Of a DNA stretch of 64,000 nucleotides, positions 1-13,129 are shown one piece after another. This DNA comes from Craspedostauros australis (Eukaryota > Bacillariophyta > Bacillariophyceae > Mastogloiales > Achnanthaceae), in NCBI GenBank assembly GCA_026770025.1, contig JAMXDE010000019.1, positions 868,001 to 932,000 of the forward strand. The letters run 5' to 3'. Position numbers and translations under genes: made by a program. How positions within the stretch are numbered: the stretch's first letter is position 1; every line of letters begins with the position of its first letter. Below the pieces are notes generated by a model. It was not told where the DNA came from. It saw nothing but the letters and a program-made list of their open reading frames with translations, and did not search any database.

Positions 1-287
1 TGGCCGTTGGCGCAAAGCGATGGCGCCTTGGGTGTGCCTGGCGGGATCTGGAGTCGACGTGGTGCACCCATCATGAGGGAAGGGCTGCGGATGCATTCGT
101 TCAGGTCGGAGGTATTGTATAGATTATGCTGTGCTTGTTGTCGCTGTGTTTGCTGAGGTTGATCCTGTGAGCACTGTTGCTGCTGGTGCTGGTGCTGGTG
201 CAGTTGTTGCTGACAATCCAAAACCTGAACTTGCCGCTCAAGTGCCAAGGTGGCAAAGTACTGATCCAGCGATGAAGGCTCCACCAT
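1..287 (-). CDS. Partial CDS, N-terminus of a Gln/His-rich protein
   Basis: Reading from an ATG at 287 toward the left edge gives 95 open codons with no stop, so the gene continues outside the window. The start is MVEPSSLDQYFATLALERQ, followed by a glutamine and histidine-rich stretch (about residues 24-55) and then SPSLMMGAPRRLQ and PPGTPKAPSL. The first 20 residues look like a short helical segment; the rest is low complexity, as in many diatom regulatory proteins. The start is chosen because it is the first ATG and the codon pattern is clearly coding from there. Family unknown; no function is claimed. Confidence 0.5.
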   Translation of the reverse strand, partial: MVEPSSLDQYFATLALERQVQVLDCQQQLHQHQHQQQQCSQDQPQQTQRQQAQHNLYNTSDLNECIRSPSLMMGAPRRLQIPPGTPKAPSLCANG

Positions 288-3200
288 TGTTCAAGTCGTG
301 ATGTGATGTGGTCTGCTATGGAATGCTGTGATCTGCTATGGATGTTTCTGAGCAACTCTTCTTGCACTCCTCTCCAGATGGTATAGCAGAGCTCTCTCCG
401 ATCTCGGATTGTGATGCTCTGTTGCTCTCGACCAACGAACTTGGGTTCAATCGAAGCCAACTTGAATGATGGGAGTGAACGATTACCACCGCGATACGAG
501 ACGAGGCGAGTAGTGCTTCTGATGATTTGTGATTGTATGTATGCTTGGCAACGTCGAGGTGTGACATCAATTGCGATTGTGGTTGTGGTTGTGGTTGTGG
601 TTGCGTGGTCGAGGCTGACTGAGTTACCGTTCCACCAAAGTTATGGGCACAATGGTGATGGAGGACGAGCATGTACCGTGCCATGCCGTGCCCCACGCGA
701 AAGTGTTTGAATACGCGATGGGAGCGATTGTTTGGCCGAACAGATTCAACATGAATCGCAACGAATGATGCGCGAGCGACCCTGATTGATGCGAGCCTCT
801 TTTGGTTGCTGTTGCCACCGTCGTTGTGCCTTCCTTGACAGAGTTCACGATCTCTCTCTCTCTCTTCCCTGTGTGATGTGGGTTTGGCCATTCCTCTCTT
901 GGTGAGGCGCCGGCGTGAGCAGTTGTTGGTTGGCGGAAGACCAGAACAGAGAATTCTGCTCTACCAAAGTCACATACTTCAACATGCGTCTCGTGCGTTG
1001 TGGCAACACGCTGACTCATGTCGACTTTGGCAGCATCAACTATTACCGCACCACAGAACGCGCCCAACCACCCATGAACAATGAATCAAGATGGCAGGTC
1101 CAACGAGTTCCTGAACGATGTCCAGAGAAGCGCAGTTGATAACGGAGGGAACATGTTTGGGTGGGTTGTGTTGAAGCTCGCATGATCTGGTCTTCCTTGC
1201 TCTGTCAAGATGACACATTCGCAACACCACAATGTTTAATCGAGACACATCATGTTCATATTCAATACGTATTGGAAGAACACATTGATTCCTTCTTGGG
1301 CGGGATTACTTAGAGGGTTCATATCGTCATTTTCTGTCCAACACCGTTTTGCGTGCCTGTAGGGCTTAGGTGTGGTGTGCTTTTGATCGCAGAAGACTTT
1401 TGTTTGGGAAGACCACGTCTTGCTCACAATTTCGGGGGTATTTGCAGCCTAGCAACCTCGCACGCATGCTCCACAGAACGCAAAAAGAGCATCAGCATCC
1501 GTGTTGGATTGATCCTTGGCGATGCCCTCCTTTCTCTGGATGTGAACACGATGAACTTGCTTCAAGGCTCTTGTCGCTTTGCAGAGAAACCATGGCGGAA
1601 AACACGCTCATCCATCCGTATGTCTGCGAGACTCATTCCACGCACCTGCGGCACAACAACACTCTGTGGTATCTATTATACTATTGTATTCTACGTACCA
1701 TAGTATGGCACCACATTTATGCCACAGGCAAGATCTAGCATGCCATGATGCAACTCGATGTAGGGTACAGTGCCATGCGCAGGACGATGCGTTGGAGATG
1801 GAAGGGAAGCAGCTGGAGATCAAGTGGGAGGGGAGGCCGCTGCTTTCCTCACCAGCCGAGAGGCGCAGCTACTGCCATGATGCGATCTTTGCTTGTGCAC
1901 CAGCGGAGGCAGAAGTTTCCTGGTCAACTGACATTTGTTGCCAGAACGTTCTGCGCTGGCTCGTCCCTGCGCAAGGTACTACACTATGCATGGTAGGTGG
2001 CCTCACATCACGCTTCTGTGGGCTTGTTGTCGTATTCGGGGCTGGAAGTTGGACAAGAGCGGCACACGACCTCTGTGAGTTCTCTACCTTGTACCGCAGC
2101 TTCGCACGTCCGCCACCATGTCACGCGAGGGGGTCGTGGTGTGGCAATAGCTCGCAGGGAGGGCGACCTACGCGACGCTTTCAGAACATCGTGGGCCTGA
2201 TAGGTGAGCAGGCCACATATTTCCGACGAAGAACCAGCAGCTGCGGGAGTAGGTACGGCCTGAACACAAGTGTGACGGGGGCCCTGCACGGTGCAATGGA
2301 CCATCACAACAAACCAGCGCAATCAAGCAGCAAACGAGGTTTTATGTGATGCAGCATTTGTTGTGATGTGAGGCGCGATCACATTTCTCTCTTGTGGTGC
2401 GGAGTGCATGCGTTTCTGTGTCGCTGTTCCTATGTTGGTCCTGTCATGAGAAATCCGCAACACGCCTGGCTTCGTTCTATTCGAAGAAGTTAGTGTTCTG
2501 ACATTGCCTTGTTTGTGCTTCACTTCTGCGCTGTGCTGCAAAAGTGTCTGCCGTTGGGTCTTGTCCCGACTCGGGGGAACTCACCACAGCGCTTTGTGCG
2601 GAGTGTCAAAGTGTCGGAGTGTCAGAGCGTCGGAGTGTCAGGGTTGGATCTTGTGCTGCTCCGCAGGAGCAGTTCGCATTTCGACAGAAGAAGAAACAGC
2701 TCATCACGATCAACTTGCGCAAACAGGAAGGCAGATGCGATCTTGGCTTGACTGTTCCCCTTCGTCTCCGCGGGCCCAGATTCGGAGACACATCATCCTG
2801 CGCAGCTCAACGAAGCCGAGCCAAATGCGCAAGTGGGAGCCAGCTCCTTTGGATGATGCACCATTCCGTGTGACGCGTCGGACTGACGGTGCGAAATTGT
2901 CATTCAGCTCTGGACGAGAAGCCACGATGATCGTTCCCGAATGATGAGCTGGAATCGCAAAGAAAGGTATGAACTCAACAGAGAGAGAGAGAGAGAGAGC
3001 GAGCAAAGAAAGAGCAACGAGCAAAGGCAGCCACGATAAGCCAAACAGTCACAACTTTTTCATGTGCTCTGCTCTTGCGCGACACCAGATGGGAAATGAT
3101 GGGATTGAGGACGGGACAGCAAGGGTGAACAAACACTGCGGCGACTATGGAGGCGCCATGGTTCTTACGGGCGCGAACTCGAGCTCGAGCTATGGTACAT

Positions 3201-4411
3201 AACGTCCCCAACGAACATGAAGGAGAGAGGTCGTGCAAAACTGATGTAGGGTCCGTACCCGAGAAAACAGCTGGTGAGCGTCCATCCGCCGCCACCAAGA
3301 CAGGGGGCCTTGGGTATCATTCACGGAGTGTCGATCACAGAGGCTTCACAGGGTTCTCCGTGAACCACAGGAGAACAACGATTGTCTCCAACAATATGTG
3401 ATCGTATGACGAGTATCGCCCAACCGCGACACCAACAACAATGTCCGCACAAAAAGTCTGGAGGTTTGAATCAACAACAACCCCTCACCCAAATCGCTGT
3501 GCCACGATCGCAGCAACCCAACAACCCAGTCAGTCTCTGATCAACAATGAAGCACAAGGCCCATGCACATGCACATGCACATGCAAATGGAGTTGTCACG
3601 GCAATCGCTGGTCCGCAGTCTCGCAGTTCGAAGCGGTGATTACGGTTGCAAAAGCAGCCAAGTTGCCATGCTCGTGTTATCTTTTCCTACTACTACGACT
3701 AGTATCGATCGCGGCACTCTTGGGACAGGATCGCAACTGCCTTGTAACCTGCGAAGCGACACGATGCCTTATCGTGGGAGTGTCGCAAAGTGGCACAAGA
3801 GATCGAGCAGGTACGACTACGAACATCTCTGTTCGTCGCCGGCCAGGGATTAGTTTTCATCTCTGGGGATCCAGTGAGACCCTTCAGTCTTTTCCTTGTT
3901 CGTTGTTGGCAGTTATTCCGAAGTCTCGGTTCTTCACAACACCATAGCATTGACACCTTCGCGAATGGAAGCAACCCTCCTTCGCTCCCATGTATTGGGT
4001 GGGTGTGCGGTGTGCGCAGCAACGCATCCAACCCGCCCTTCGTGTTGCTGCTCTCTAACTAGCTCGTATTATACCCCAACATGTGTTCTTCTTTGGGGCT
4101 CATTTCCTCTCGGAGTGATGATCCATCAGTTTCCGACAACTTGCGGCAACGGTACGAGCGTCATCGATCGTTTGGTGGTTTTATTCGAGCATCTCCGGCG
4201 TTATTTCTTGTGCGCATCGACGTCAGGGACCGACAGATCGAAGTTCATTTGGATGAATGGAGTTGTCTATTCTGAGCAGCTGGCCTCAGGATTTTTCCCA
4301 GGATTACAAATGCGAAGATTGCTAAATGATGCAAATCCGCAAGAACCTGACACACCAGCGAGTCAGTCAGGTGGGTAGCCGGTGAACAGATCCATCGTTG
4401 ACTTGGGCAGA
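288..4411. other. Intergenic/unassigned region, no supported gene
   Basis: Open frames of up to 256 codons exist on both strands, but they overlap each other, lack plausible composition and show no recognisable motif. Simple repeats are present: TTGTGG-type repeats near 576-603, a (GA)n run at 2980-2999, and an ATGCAC hexamer array from about 3563. The part next to 287 presumably holds the promoter of the minus-strand gene at the left edge. Confidence 0.4.
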
Positions 4412-4452
4412 CATATGACCCCATTCAGGGTTCGCACGTACGTTCTTGCGGA
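4412..4452 (+). repeat. Left terminal inverted repeat of the 8.58-kb element
   Basis: It begins CATATGACCCCATTCAG. The 28 bases 4415-4442 are perfectly repeated in inverse orientation at 12962-12989; after four mismatches TGCGGA also matches. It is preceded by GCAGA. Confidence 0.65.
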
Positions 4453-7400
4453 CTTGACATCGTAAAACATGATATTTTTAGAACATGATGTTGCGTCTTG
4501 TCCATTAGGGTTAGATATATTTAGCTAGCTTCTACGACACAACTACCTGGCTGACTTGTCTTCACCGCGGACGAAAATGATGACGTCTTTGACGGTCGAT
4601 ATCAGACGGCTATGGTATCCAACGGTGTGGATGGTGATGTTGGGGCAGATTCGGTGTTGCGTTGATTCCTCGCGTTGTTGGTCATTTGGCCCATTTGGGT
4701 GTTTCCACGTTTTTGCGTGTTGTGTCAAGCAGCGCAGCGTTGGTGGCGGCTTCCCGACACGTCCACGTTCACGGCAACAGCAAGACTTGTGTATACCACA
4801 CAACACAGTATTCTATAATGTAATGGAGCACAGTGTCTTATCCTGTGGTATGCAAAACATTTTACTTTAATCTAAGCTTAGTTTGTCAATACAAAGTCCT
4901 GCGCAACCTGCTTTTCTCCCCTTGCTGAGCTGACGGCACGACGCGGAAAGAGACTGGCGGCGGTCGCGTTGTTTCTCGTTTTGCGATTCGTGCGCTTGCG
5001 GGTCCATTTTGACCTTTCCTGTTGCAGCAGCCATCATTGTGCAAAGCGCAACACGATTTCGGCTGGAAGAAAACACCAAATGATCACATTTCTTCCTTTC
5101 CGTGGGTTCCTTTTGGTCGATGTGGCGTCAGAGCACGTTTTGGTCCTTCCGATCCTGGTTGTGGGACAGACATTGAATTTGTCGATTTGAGGGATCGAAC
5201 AGAGACAAACGACACGAGAACGGCCTCTGCTGTCGAACCATTCTGCTGAGAATCGGACAACCAGTGGTGGTGAAGATCAGCCAAAGAGAGTTTCGTACCT
5301 ACTTTTGCATGGGGGCAAAGTCGAAGGCGGACTGCCACTCGTCGCAACAGTTTTTTGCTGCCACGGTCGCATCGGGTGGTCGGCTGGACCTTTCCTGAAT
5401 CTGTTGATCTGTGGGGTGGGTGCGTTGAGTGCGACAGTTTTGCTCGACTGTTGCAATCATTACCTTTGACATGGAATGCAAACTACTCCAGCATTAGCAC
5501 CATGGGCTTGCCCATCCATCCACCAACTTATCCATGCACAGACTAAAGTGCTCTACTGGCGTGCACCCCGAATGTATTACAATGTTGTTGCTGAGCGTAG
5601 CATATTCTTGGAGGATGATCTGTCTATAGGCACACCCCTCAGCAATTTTCCTCTCCCACACATGTACGAATCCATCATACTTCCACCAGATTGGGTCCAC
5701 ACTTTGCACAGCATCCCCTGTGGACTTGCATGTCACATGAACGGATGGAGTTGTTCATCGATCCATCAGCAGGCAAGCAGGTGGCCACAAGAGATGACAT
5801 GACTGTCATGCCAGGGATATCCAAAGCCTACCACCACCAATGCCATGGGAATATTCATGGACACAGAACAGCAGAAGTTGCTGGAGAAGAACCAAGAGGA
5901 TTGAACTGCAGAAGTAGTGGCATTGTCTTGTCTACTCCTGTCATGGAGCACACACCAAGACATCAACCATGCACCCTTTTGTGCAGTCTGTACAAAACTG
6001 GAGAGAGTTCCTGGATGTTGAACAATTGATGTCAACAGAAGACATGAAGCATTTTCCATTTAGCTTGTCTTCCAACTCACAGAGAGGCGCATGACCAACA
6101 TGCTGCAAGCGAGCATACATCAAGTACTCACCCACGCACAGCCAACCCGTTGTCACCAGCAGTTCAATTCACAGTCCATCAGTTTGGACAAGCATGGATG
6201 AATACAGCAAAGGAGCCCACCAGTGAAGATGAGGACATCATCAATGCTGGTTCTGTCCACAGTGTATACACTGCAGATATGTGGGCATAGAACGCATGAC
6301 TTGCTTCATTTCTGTGGCATGCAATTTGCGAGAGAAGACGGATGCCAAAGCAAGCAACAGGCATGAGAATTGATTGCCATCCACTCCACTGGCCAAGTTC
6401 GTGTGGATGGCGCAAGTCCGGATACTTCCAAGTGAAAAAAGAAGCAATTGGAAAGCAACAAGCAAAGGGCCCAGTGCAGAGTCTGTCCCCTACTACAACA
6501 TCACCGCTCCTATGCGAATTCATTGGGAGCCGACCACATATCTGTGTTGCATGCATACCTCTACTTGGGAGCAACACAACACAGGTAGAAGATAACATGT
6601 AGACATCAATCTACATCCCACAACAACAACAACAACAACAATACCCAACTGGCAAACAAAAACTACATTGTGTGCCAAAGTTAAAAGGGAGAAGGAGAAT
6701 GGCCACAGCAACATCGTGCGTCAGGTGGTCAACCAGACACAACCAATCCACCAACAGAAAGTGCGACATCATGTCAGAATATGAGTACAACAATGCACCA
6801 CCACAGGACTGGGCACACAGTGTGGATACCGGATTCAAAGGGTGCCTCTTGTCAGAGTCTCATTCTTGGTGAACGTACCACCTGCAGGATGAGTTCGAAG
6901 CAATTCCAGAGGTATCAACATGGAGGAGTCATTGATGGACAACACATTAGTTATGTGGACCCAGCCGATACTCACTGCCAATCGTGGAGGCACTGCTCCA
7001 GCCCTTTCGATCAATTCATTCCAGTCAACTGCACCATATGTACAGGAAACCTCATGCAGTGTGCAGCAGCTTCCAATTGTACACAATGTGCCAGGCAAAT
7101 GCCAGCTGCGCACCAATAGACCACTTCCAGTAGACGCCTCTGCCACCGCCTCTGCCACTCCTGGGGCTGCACCATCTGCATTGCAAATCAATCTGATCAA
7201 ACACAACATGCCAGTTCTGTGGTTCAAGTCGGAAACACTGGAAACTGCAACAGCGCCAACATTTCCACCATCATTGATCAGCGCCCTTTCCTGCTCCACA
7301 CATTGATGACCTGTGGATCAATCACACCTATCACTATCATCACCAAGATCAAGGATGATGCATCAACCAAAGCACCAGCCACAGTAGTAGAAGCATTGTC

Positions 7401-7703
7401 CTCCAGTTGGTACGCCAATGACAACAAGTCAAGATTGCATACTCTCTCAACTCATTGGAAGGCCCCCTTCCATTTATGGATTGCCTTGTTGGCAACCGCA
7501 GCTGCAAGAGTTGCCATTTGCTGCTTCCAGGCACTGCATGCCATTCCACAAGGTCTAGCATGATCAGCTTTGATTCTCATGGTCTCTTTCATCAGGCAAA
7601 GTCTGGGGTACAGCACATCCAACCATGACCCCTGCGGTCAGTTGGGTGTTGGAGTGTATTAGAGCACTATCGTAAAAATCACAAGGGGAGAGCAAAAGCA
7701 AAG

Positions 7704-7773
7704 TACCATGCTGGGATTCGAACCCGGAACCTCAGTAAGAATTACTGGTGCTCTACCGTTGAGCTACAGGTGA
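7704..7773 (-). tRNA. tRNA-like sequence (pseudo-tRNA or tRNA-derived repeat)
   Basis: On the minus strand the sequence has a perfect Pol III A box (TAGCTCAACGG, 7756-7766) and B box (GGTTCGAATCC, 7714-7724), with a D arm GCTC/GAGC and a T loop TTCGAAT. An anticodon-like hairpin CAGT-AATTCTT-ACTG would place TTC at the anticodon position, but position 33 is A rather than T. The 7-bp acceptor stem also pairs badly. It is therefore probably a decayed tRNA or the head of a tRNA-derived SINE inside the 8.58-kb element, not a working tRNA gene. Confidence 0.4.
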
Positions 7774-9263
7774 TGCGATTGCTGAACCGAACACAAGTGA
7801 AATTTATAGATAGTGGGGGCTACGGGAGTAACGTACTTAGCACTATTCAGTTTTGTGCTGATAGAGTGGTCTTCAGTGCCACATGGTTCCCGCATGAACT
7901 GTGCGCCTTGACTGGTACAAATCCCGATATCTTTGGCAGCACCAGGATCCTCGATTACATCAGGATCAGCAGTACCGATTCAATCCGCAACAGAGGGCAT
8001 GACAACTCCAGCAGCAGCGGAACGGGAACAAGAAGAGGAGGCAGGAGGCAGTGTGCATGATTCCTTGCAGCTGCACCTCTTCATCCTGCCACCAGTATTG
8101 CGGCAGTGGCCAGGGACCATGCACAATGCACACCCAGGACACCAAGTGCCAAAACAAGGTTTGATACTCCTGCAACCAACAATGTCATCAAGGTTCCAAC
8201 AGCTGCAAGGAAGGAGTGCCGATTGAAATGGCTTTGAGCCGCCTTGCAACAACAAGTTGGCGACCTTTGAGCGCACTGGGTCCCAGACTCCGCAACCAAG
8301 GTGGCTGCGAACTTGCGACCGTGTCAAGATCTCACTGCAAATTGGATGCTCCCCCATGTACGACCTCTGAAATTGGTCCATGGGCAATTAAAACGCCAAC
8401 ACTGTTCGCAATGCTCTTGGTATCTGTTGGTAGCATTATAGCATGAGGTCGTGCAGGGAACGAAATACAGATGCCCATTGCCGCCAAGGAGTTGATTGCC
8501 TCCAATGGCGACCCGCACAACAACTTTCCATTCCAGGTGCACGATGATAAACTATTAGGGACAGTGCCATTCCGTTTCACACATACCCCTGGCCATGCCG
8601 TCTTCCACCCATACTGCCAGGATGCATCAGCTCACATCTTCCCTGCTGATCCCAACCTCAATGGTCACAGCATGGAAGATGAGTTCAAATCCTCTCTCCA
8701 TGTCGAGATGTACATGTGAGTATATGTCGAGATGTACGTGTATATGTGCATCGTTCACCCGTCATTCTCTCATACGCACTTGGACGGTACAACTACATTC
8801 GTGTCAATAGTATACTGTGATTCGTCAGAATTACAGGGGAAACGGAACACACGAAAAGGGGCAAGATTTCTGGAGGAAATTTGCAAATGACGATTTCTGA
8901 GAGAATTGGAAGATCGTCCGTCCATCCATCAATGGTACCAAGAGAATCTCGAGGTACTTCCCAACTAAACCTCAGATGACGATATCATCTGACAGACTAC
9001 TGCATCACCAATGGAACGTGACATCTGGAGAGCAGAAGGACGCCTACTGACGTCGACAGGATGTCATCATGTCACCACGTCGACATCTGTCTCCAAGTCA
9101 GAGCAGGAGGCAAAGATCCGATGACCCATGAAGATCATGGATACTGAAGGTGAACTTCAAATGGTAAGTACTCATGGAATAGGAACCAGTACTGAACAAA
9201 CGGAGTGTCGAATGCGGAGTATGCATCGAGCACGGAGTATCGTGTGGCACGAGCACACGATGT

Positions 9264-9291
9264 AGAGAGAGAGAGAGAGAGAGAGAGAGAA
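9264..9291. repeat. (AG)n microsatellite
   Basis: About 14 dinucleotide units, followed by an imperfect continuation. It lies inside the 8.58-kb element in a stretch with no coding support. Confidence 0.8.
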
Positions 9292-12200
9292 TACAGAGAG
9301 GAGCGAGAGAATCTCGCGTACCGACTCATAGTCGGAGACTGAATCTACGAAACAGATCGAATCACCGAGAGCATCGGGCAAGAGAACGGGCGTACACCGA
9401 GAGCATCGGAGTAGCCAAGTAATGAAATAGCAAACAGACGACTATCAACCAACACCATCTTCCACGATCGTAGGTTACCGTGAGCAGAACTTGCCAACAT
9501 CTCCACTGCCCCTTGTCCAGCATCATCTCCAAAACACCAAACCCAACAAGCCTATCCTCTTTGAAATATTTCTTCTTTTGGATGAATCAGCCTTGGCTCA
9601 GCAACAACAATCAACGCGGAGGGAATTCCAAAAACGTTACATACCATCTTGAAGGATCCAGACAGGTCATCTCAGGATGCGTTCACGAGTAGAGCAAAAC
9701 CATCCACACACATGCACAAGATCATCTGAACACCTTCATTGACCTCCAAAATTCAGAACAGCCTATGGAGGAGCTGAAAGCAAAGATTGCAAAGAAGGTG
9801 GAAGAGGGAAGTGGGGACAAGGAAAGCACAGGCAGTAACCCACAAAGAAAGCAAAGACGATGCCCCCAAGGATGCAGATGGGCACATGGGGCCAAGGCAG
9901 TTGATGTAAGTGCACCAAACCAAAATGGAGGCTCTCACTATTGACTGGTCATCCCACAAGCAAAAACGGCGAGATTCGCAACTGGAATTCGCGTCTATCT
10001 TCAAAGCGGTTGTTGTGAATCCCTCCATCTCCATTCTACTCCAACCCCACCTCACCAGTAGAACAAAGCTCAAGTACCAGCTGCGATGTCCATTGCGCCA
10101 GGATTCCACCATGGTGACACACAGCCAAAAGAAATGCAATACAAAACGACTCGAGAGTTGAGGGAAGCACATCACAACCGAGCTCATTCGAATATGGGTG
10201 GTGACCAGATTGCTGGTGCAAATCCGCACATTGGGCTTTGTGCCCAACCTGCAACATTGGAGAATGGAACATGTCGAATGCGCCATGACGAGGGCAATGG
10301 CGACAGTGAAACGGTACGTCATGAGCATGGTTGCGGTTCATTGCTGACGGCCTCTGCATCATCAGAATCCATTCTTTTGGTTCACAGTCGTCATCAGTCA
10401 ATCCGTCCTATTACTTTGCAGGAACTCAGCAACGGCTACATGCAACGAGCAACAAGCATGCCACAAGAGCGCTTTGGCCGTCCGGGGTCTCTATGACGGC
10501 AGCATTGAACAAGTGGAAGAGGTGAGGTGTGTTCTGACATGGGCTACAAGCATGTTGAGGAGGTGACAATGCATGAGACTAGCGATGCATTGCATTTGTA
10601 TATCTGTGCGGAATCTTCCCAGGTTGCGAGAGTTTGGCTGTTGGCGACTGGGCACAGATGATGCCTCTACACACACACACTGGTGGCAGTGTGCCAGTGA
10701 GTCCGGCGATCAGCATTTGGTACAGCTTTGAGAACAGTCCTGCCAGGTTCTGCGTACACCAGAATATCCAGCATCGACATACGCAAGTTGGTTGCTACAC
10801 AGTTGGATCTTGGACCTTGGCCATCATATGCCTTCCTACTCTGGCCATGCTGACAGCAGCCAATTGGCATATGCCAAAATTGTGACCAATGAAGGCTTCG
10901 TTTTGGGGGTGCGCCTGGCAATGGAATTAATTGAGGCAAAGATATTGGAAGAGGGGAGATGATTGCTCACTACCTTGTTGTGCGGGGTCAATTTTTGGTG
11001 GAGTACGCTGGTTGTGAGATCAGTTACACCATGCAGATGCCACTTCTTCGGGCCAGTCGTTCACATGGGCAAGGCGACATCGGAGAAGAATCGATGCGAA
11101 GATTGCGAAAACCATGCAGAAGATGGGGTGCCCCACACCAGGTAAGTGCAGCGGTGATGGCATTGTGCGTGTATTGGAACATTGCATTCGTGGCTCAGAC
11201 TCTGACACCACATGGTGGGTATTGCGTTGGAGTTGTTCTTCAGCTCTGTTGCATGGTATGCATCATGCTATACTGCTGTGTGCAAACCCTCAATACTTGG
11301 ACCATCCAGTGACTCTCATGTCATTGAACACTTCTATCACTGTCATCATTGTCGGCCACAATCGAGTCGGTCGTCAAGCTCATACCTTCGCCATCGGTCA
11401 CAAAGCATGGAAAGAATGCAAACCAAATGAATAATTGTGCTAGGCCAGATGCCGGGGGCAACACCGATCTGATACTTGAACGCCATCATCTCGATCTGCA
11501 AACACGGATCAATCCCCAGCGGCACGTGCCTGCTCCTTCATCCAACAGTCCTTGGATGAATGACCCAAGAGAGACTGAAGGAATCACCAACATGTCACGA
11601 TCCTAGACCGGATGGACTCCTTTTTTGCATCAATCATTGCACGCGACATGGACAATGCGAATCGAAAGCGGGCCTTCGACAGATGTCAACATCACAAGTG
11701 TCGCGCACGTGCATGGAGCACAAACATCTTGCGCGGTCAAAGCTTGCCCAGGCAGAGTGACAAATTTTGAGTGTGCGAGATACGTGTTGCCCCCCACGAC
11801 AAATTCAGAAATGGATGCCGGTTGCGCTTTCGATGGCTGCCATTGCACGATGTCCAATCATGACAATTGGCGGTTGCAACGTGGATTGTTAAGGAGCTGC
11901 TTTTGTGGTTAGATTATTGTTGCCGTTGTTGTTGTTGTCATTGCAGCTCATGGTGTGTGGGCGTGGTAGAGGTTGGCGATCTTGGGGAGATTGCACCCAA
12001 CACAACAGGATCACGGGTTGAACTCTCTCGCACCAAGATCCCAATCGCCACAGGTATTCGCTGCCAAATACAAGGTCTGTCCATCTATCGTGACGATGTT
12101 GTGCGTCACCGAGAAGAAATGATTGGTCACTGAAAATTCAAACAGTTTCATGGAGAACACCTCTCACCGAAGTTAGATCAGAAATCAGAAATTTGGAATC

Positions 12201-12950
12201 AAAATATGATGACGTCAGGCCTTCGTTCTGGTCCAAAACGTGAAATACGTTGAGACCAAGAAAATCATGCGTCTCCAGAAATGGGAAAACACGCGAAAAT
12301 GCCTTCAATTCGGAAGAATAAACTGATCGACACCGAAATAAGAAGCTCATAGGAGAACAGCTGAACAACGGCCAGAAGCCAACGATGGCTGTTGGCGACG
12401 ACGAGCAGAGAGGAGGTCGAAAGGAACAACCAGAGAATAGACCTGAAGCAAGGATGAGGCCACAGAATAGATTGGGCATGTAGATGGAAGTCAGTGTGTG
12501 CTGATTGAGACAGGGACGAAGCTCAACGTCCTGGGACATAAACGGCGACAGAACCGAGAACAAGACAGTGTGACAGTCAAGCTGGGGGTCAAGATCTGGA
12601 TTATCCACCAACCCACAACTCTGAATTTTGACAACTGATCCACGGTCCAGACGAAGCAGAAGCCTCAGCGTGCCTACCGCTACCACGCAATCCTCAACAA
12701 TTCATCGAAACCGACCGCCTTCCCCACGCGAAATGTTAGTGTGTCGATGATGGGCACGACTGGACAGCAAGCCGAAGCACGACTGGCGATTGCGAATCCA
12801 AGTTGCCCCTCTGCGTCCGCATGCTCAACGTTTTTAGTTATAGATTAATGCGAAAAATATAAACTTTTTAACTACAGGGCCCAAGAGCTTGTAACTTCAC
12901 ACATATAATCTCTACAATATAATAGGATGATATAGATAATAAAATAAAAA

Positions 12951-12991
12951 ATCCGCATTTGCGTACGTGCGAACCCTGAATGGGGTCATTT
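12951..12991 (-). repeat. Right terminal inverted repeat of the 8.58-kb element
   Basis: Reverse complement of the left end, with one mismatch in the outermost bases. It is followed by GCAGA (12992-12996). An AT-rich stretch of about 100 bp lies just inside this end. Confidence 0.65.
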
Positions 12992-13044
12992 GCAGAGTAG
13001 TTCACACCAGGAGTCGGAAGATCTATATCCATGAGGAAATTTTC

Positions 13045-13129
13045 ATGTCTCAGGAGACAAAATTGGGCCTTTTTGTCTCCTGAGACAAGGCACCCGGATG
13101 TGGACCAAGAATGTTGTCTCAGGAGACAA
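13045..13129. repeat. Left cluster of three 16-bp palindromes
   Basis: Sites at about 13045-13060, 13073-13088 and 13114-13129 read TTGTCTCAGGAGACAA or its complement form TTGTCTCCTGAGACAA: 7-bp arms with a 2-bp centre. The first site begins ATGTCTC instead of TTGTCTC. Such subterminal palindromes are typical of protein-binding sites at transposon ends; that role is inferred. Confidence 0.75.

Larger units (their letters stand above)
4412..12991. mobile_element. Putative 8.58-kb TIR-bounded element, family unknown
   Basis: The two ends carry inverted copies of the same sequence: 28 bp perfect (4415-4442 against 12962-12989), with partial matches continuing inward (TGCGGA on both sides). GCAGA occurs just outside each end (4407-4411 and 12992-12996), compatible with a 5-bp target duplication, although the terminal bases are offset by one. 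Inside I find no intact gene. Frames around 5.5-8.7 kb and 9.7-12.7 kb read protein-like over short stretches but are broken by stops and frame changes. Size, terminal repeats and decayed content suggest a large dead DNA transposon. An ancient inverted segmental duplication is the alternative. Confidence 0.5.

Noticed and set aside
1579..2349. 256-codon plus-strand frame
   Set aside because: Cys/His/Arg-heavy random-like composition, no motif, overlapping frames on the other strand.
12138..12686. 182-codon minus-strand frame near the right end of the 8.58-kb element considered as its transposase
   Set aside because: No catalytic motif, Cys/Phe/Ser-rich composition, and overlapping plus-strand readings are equally plausible.
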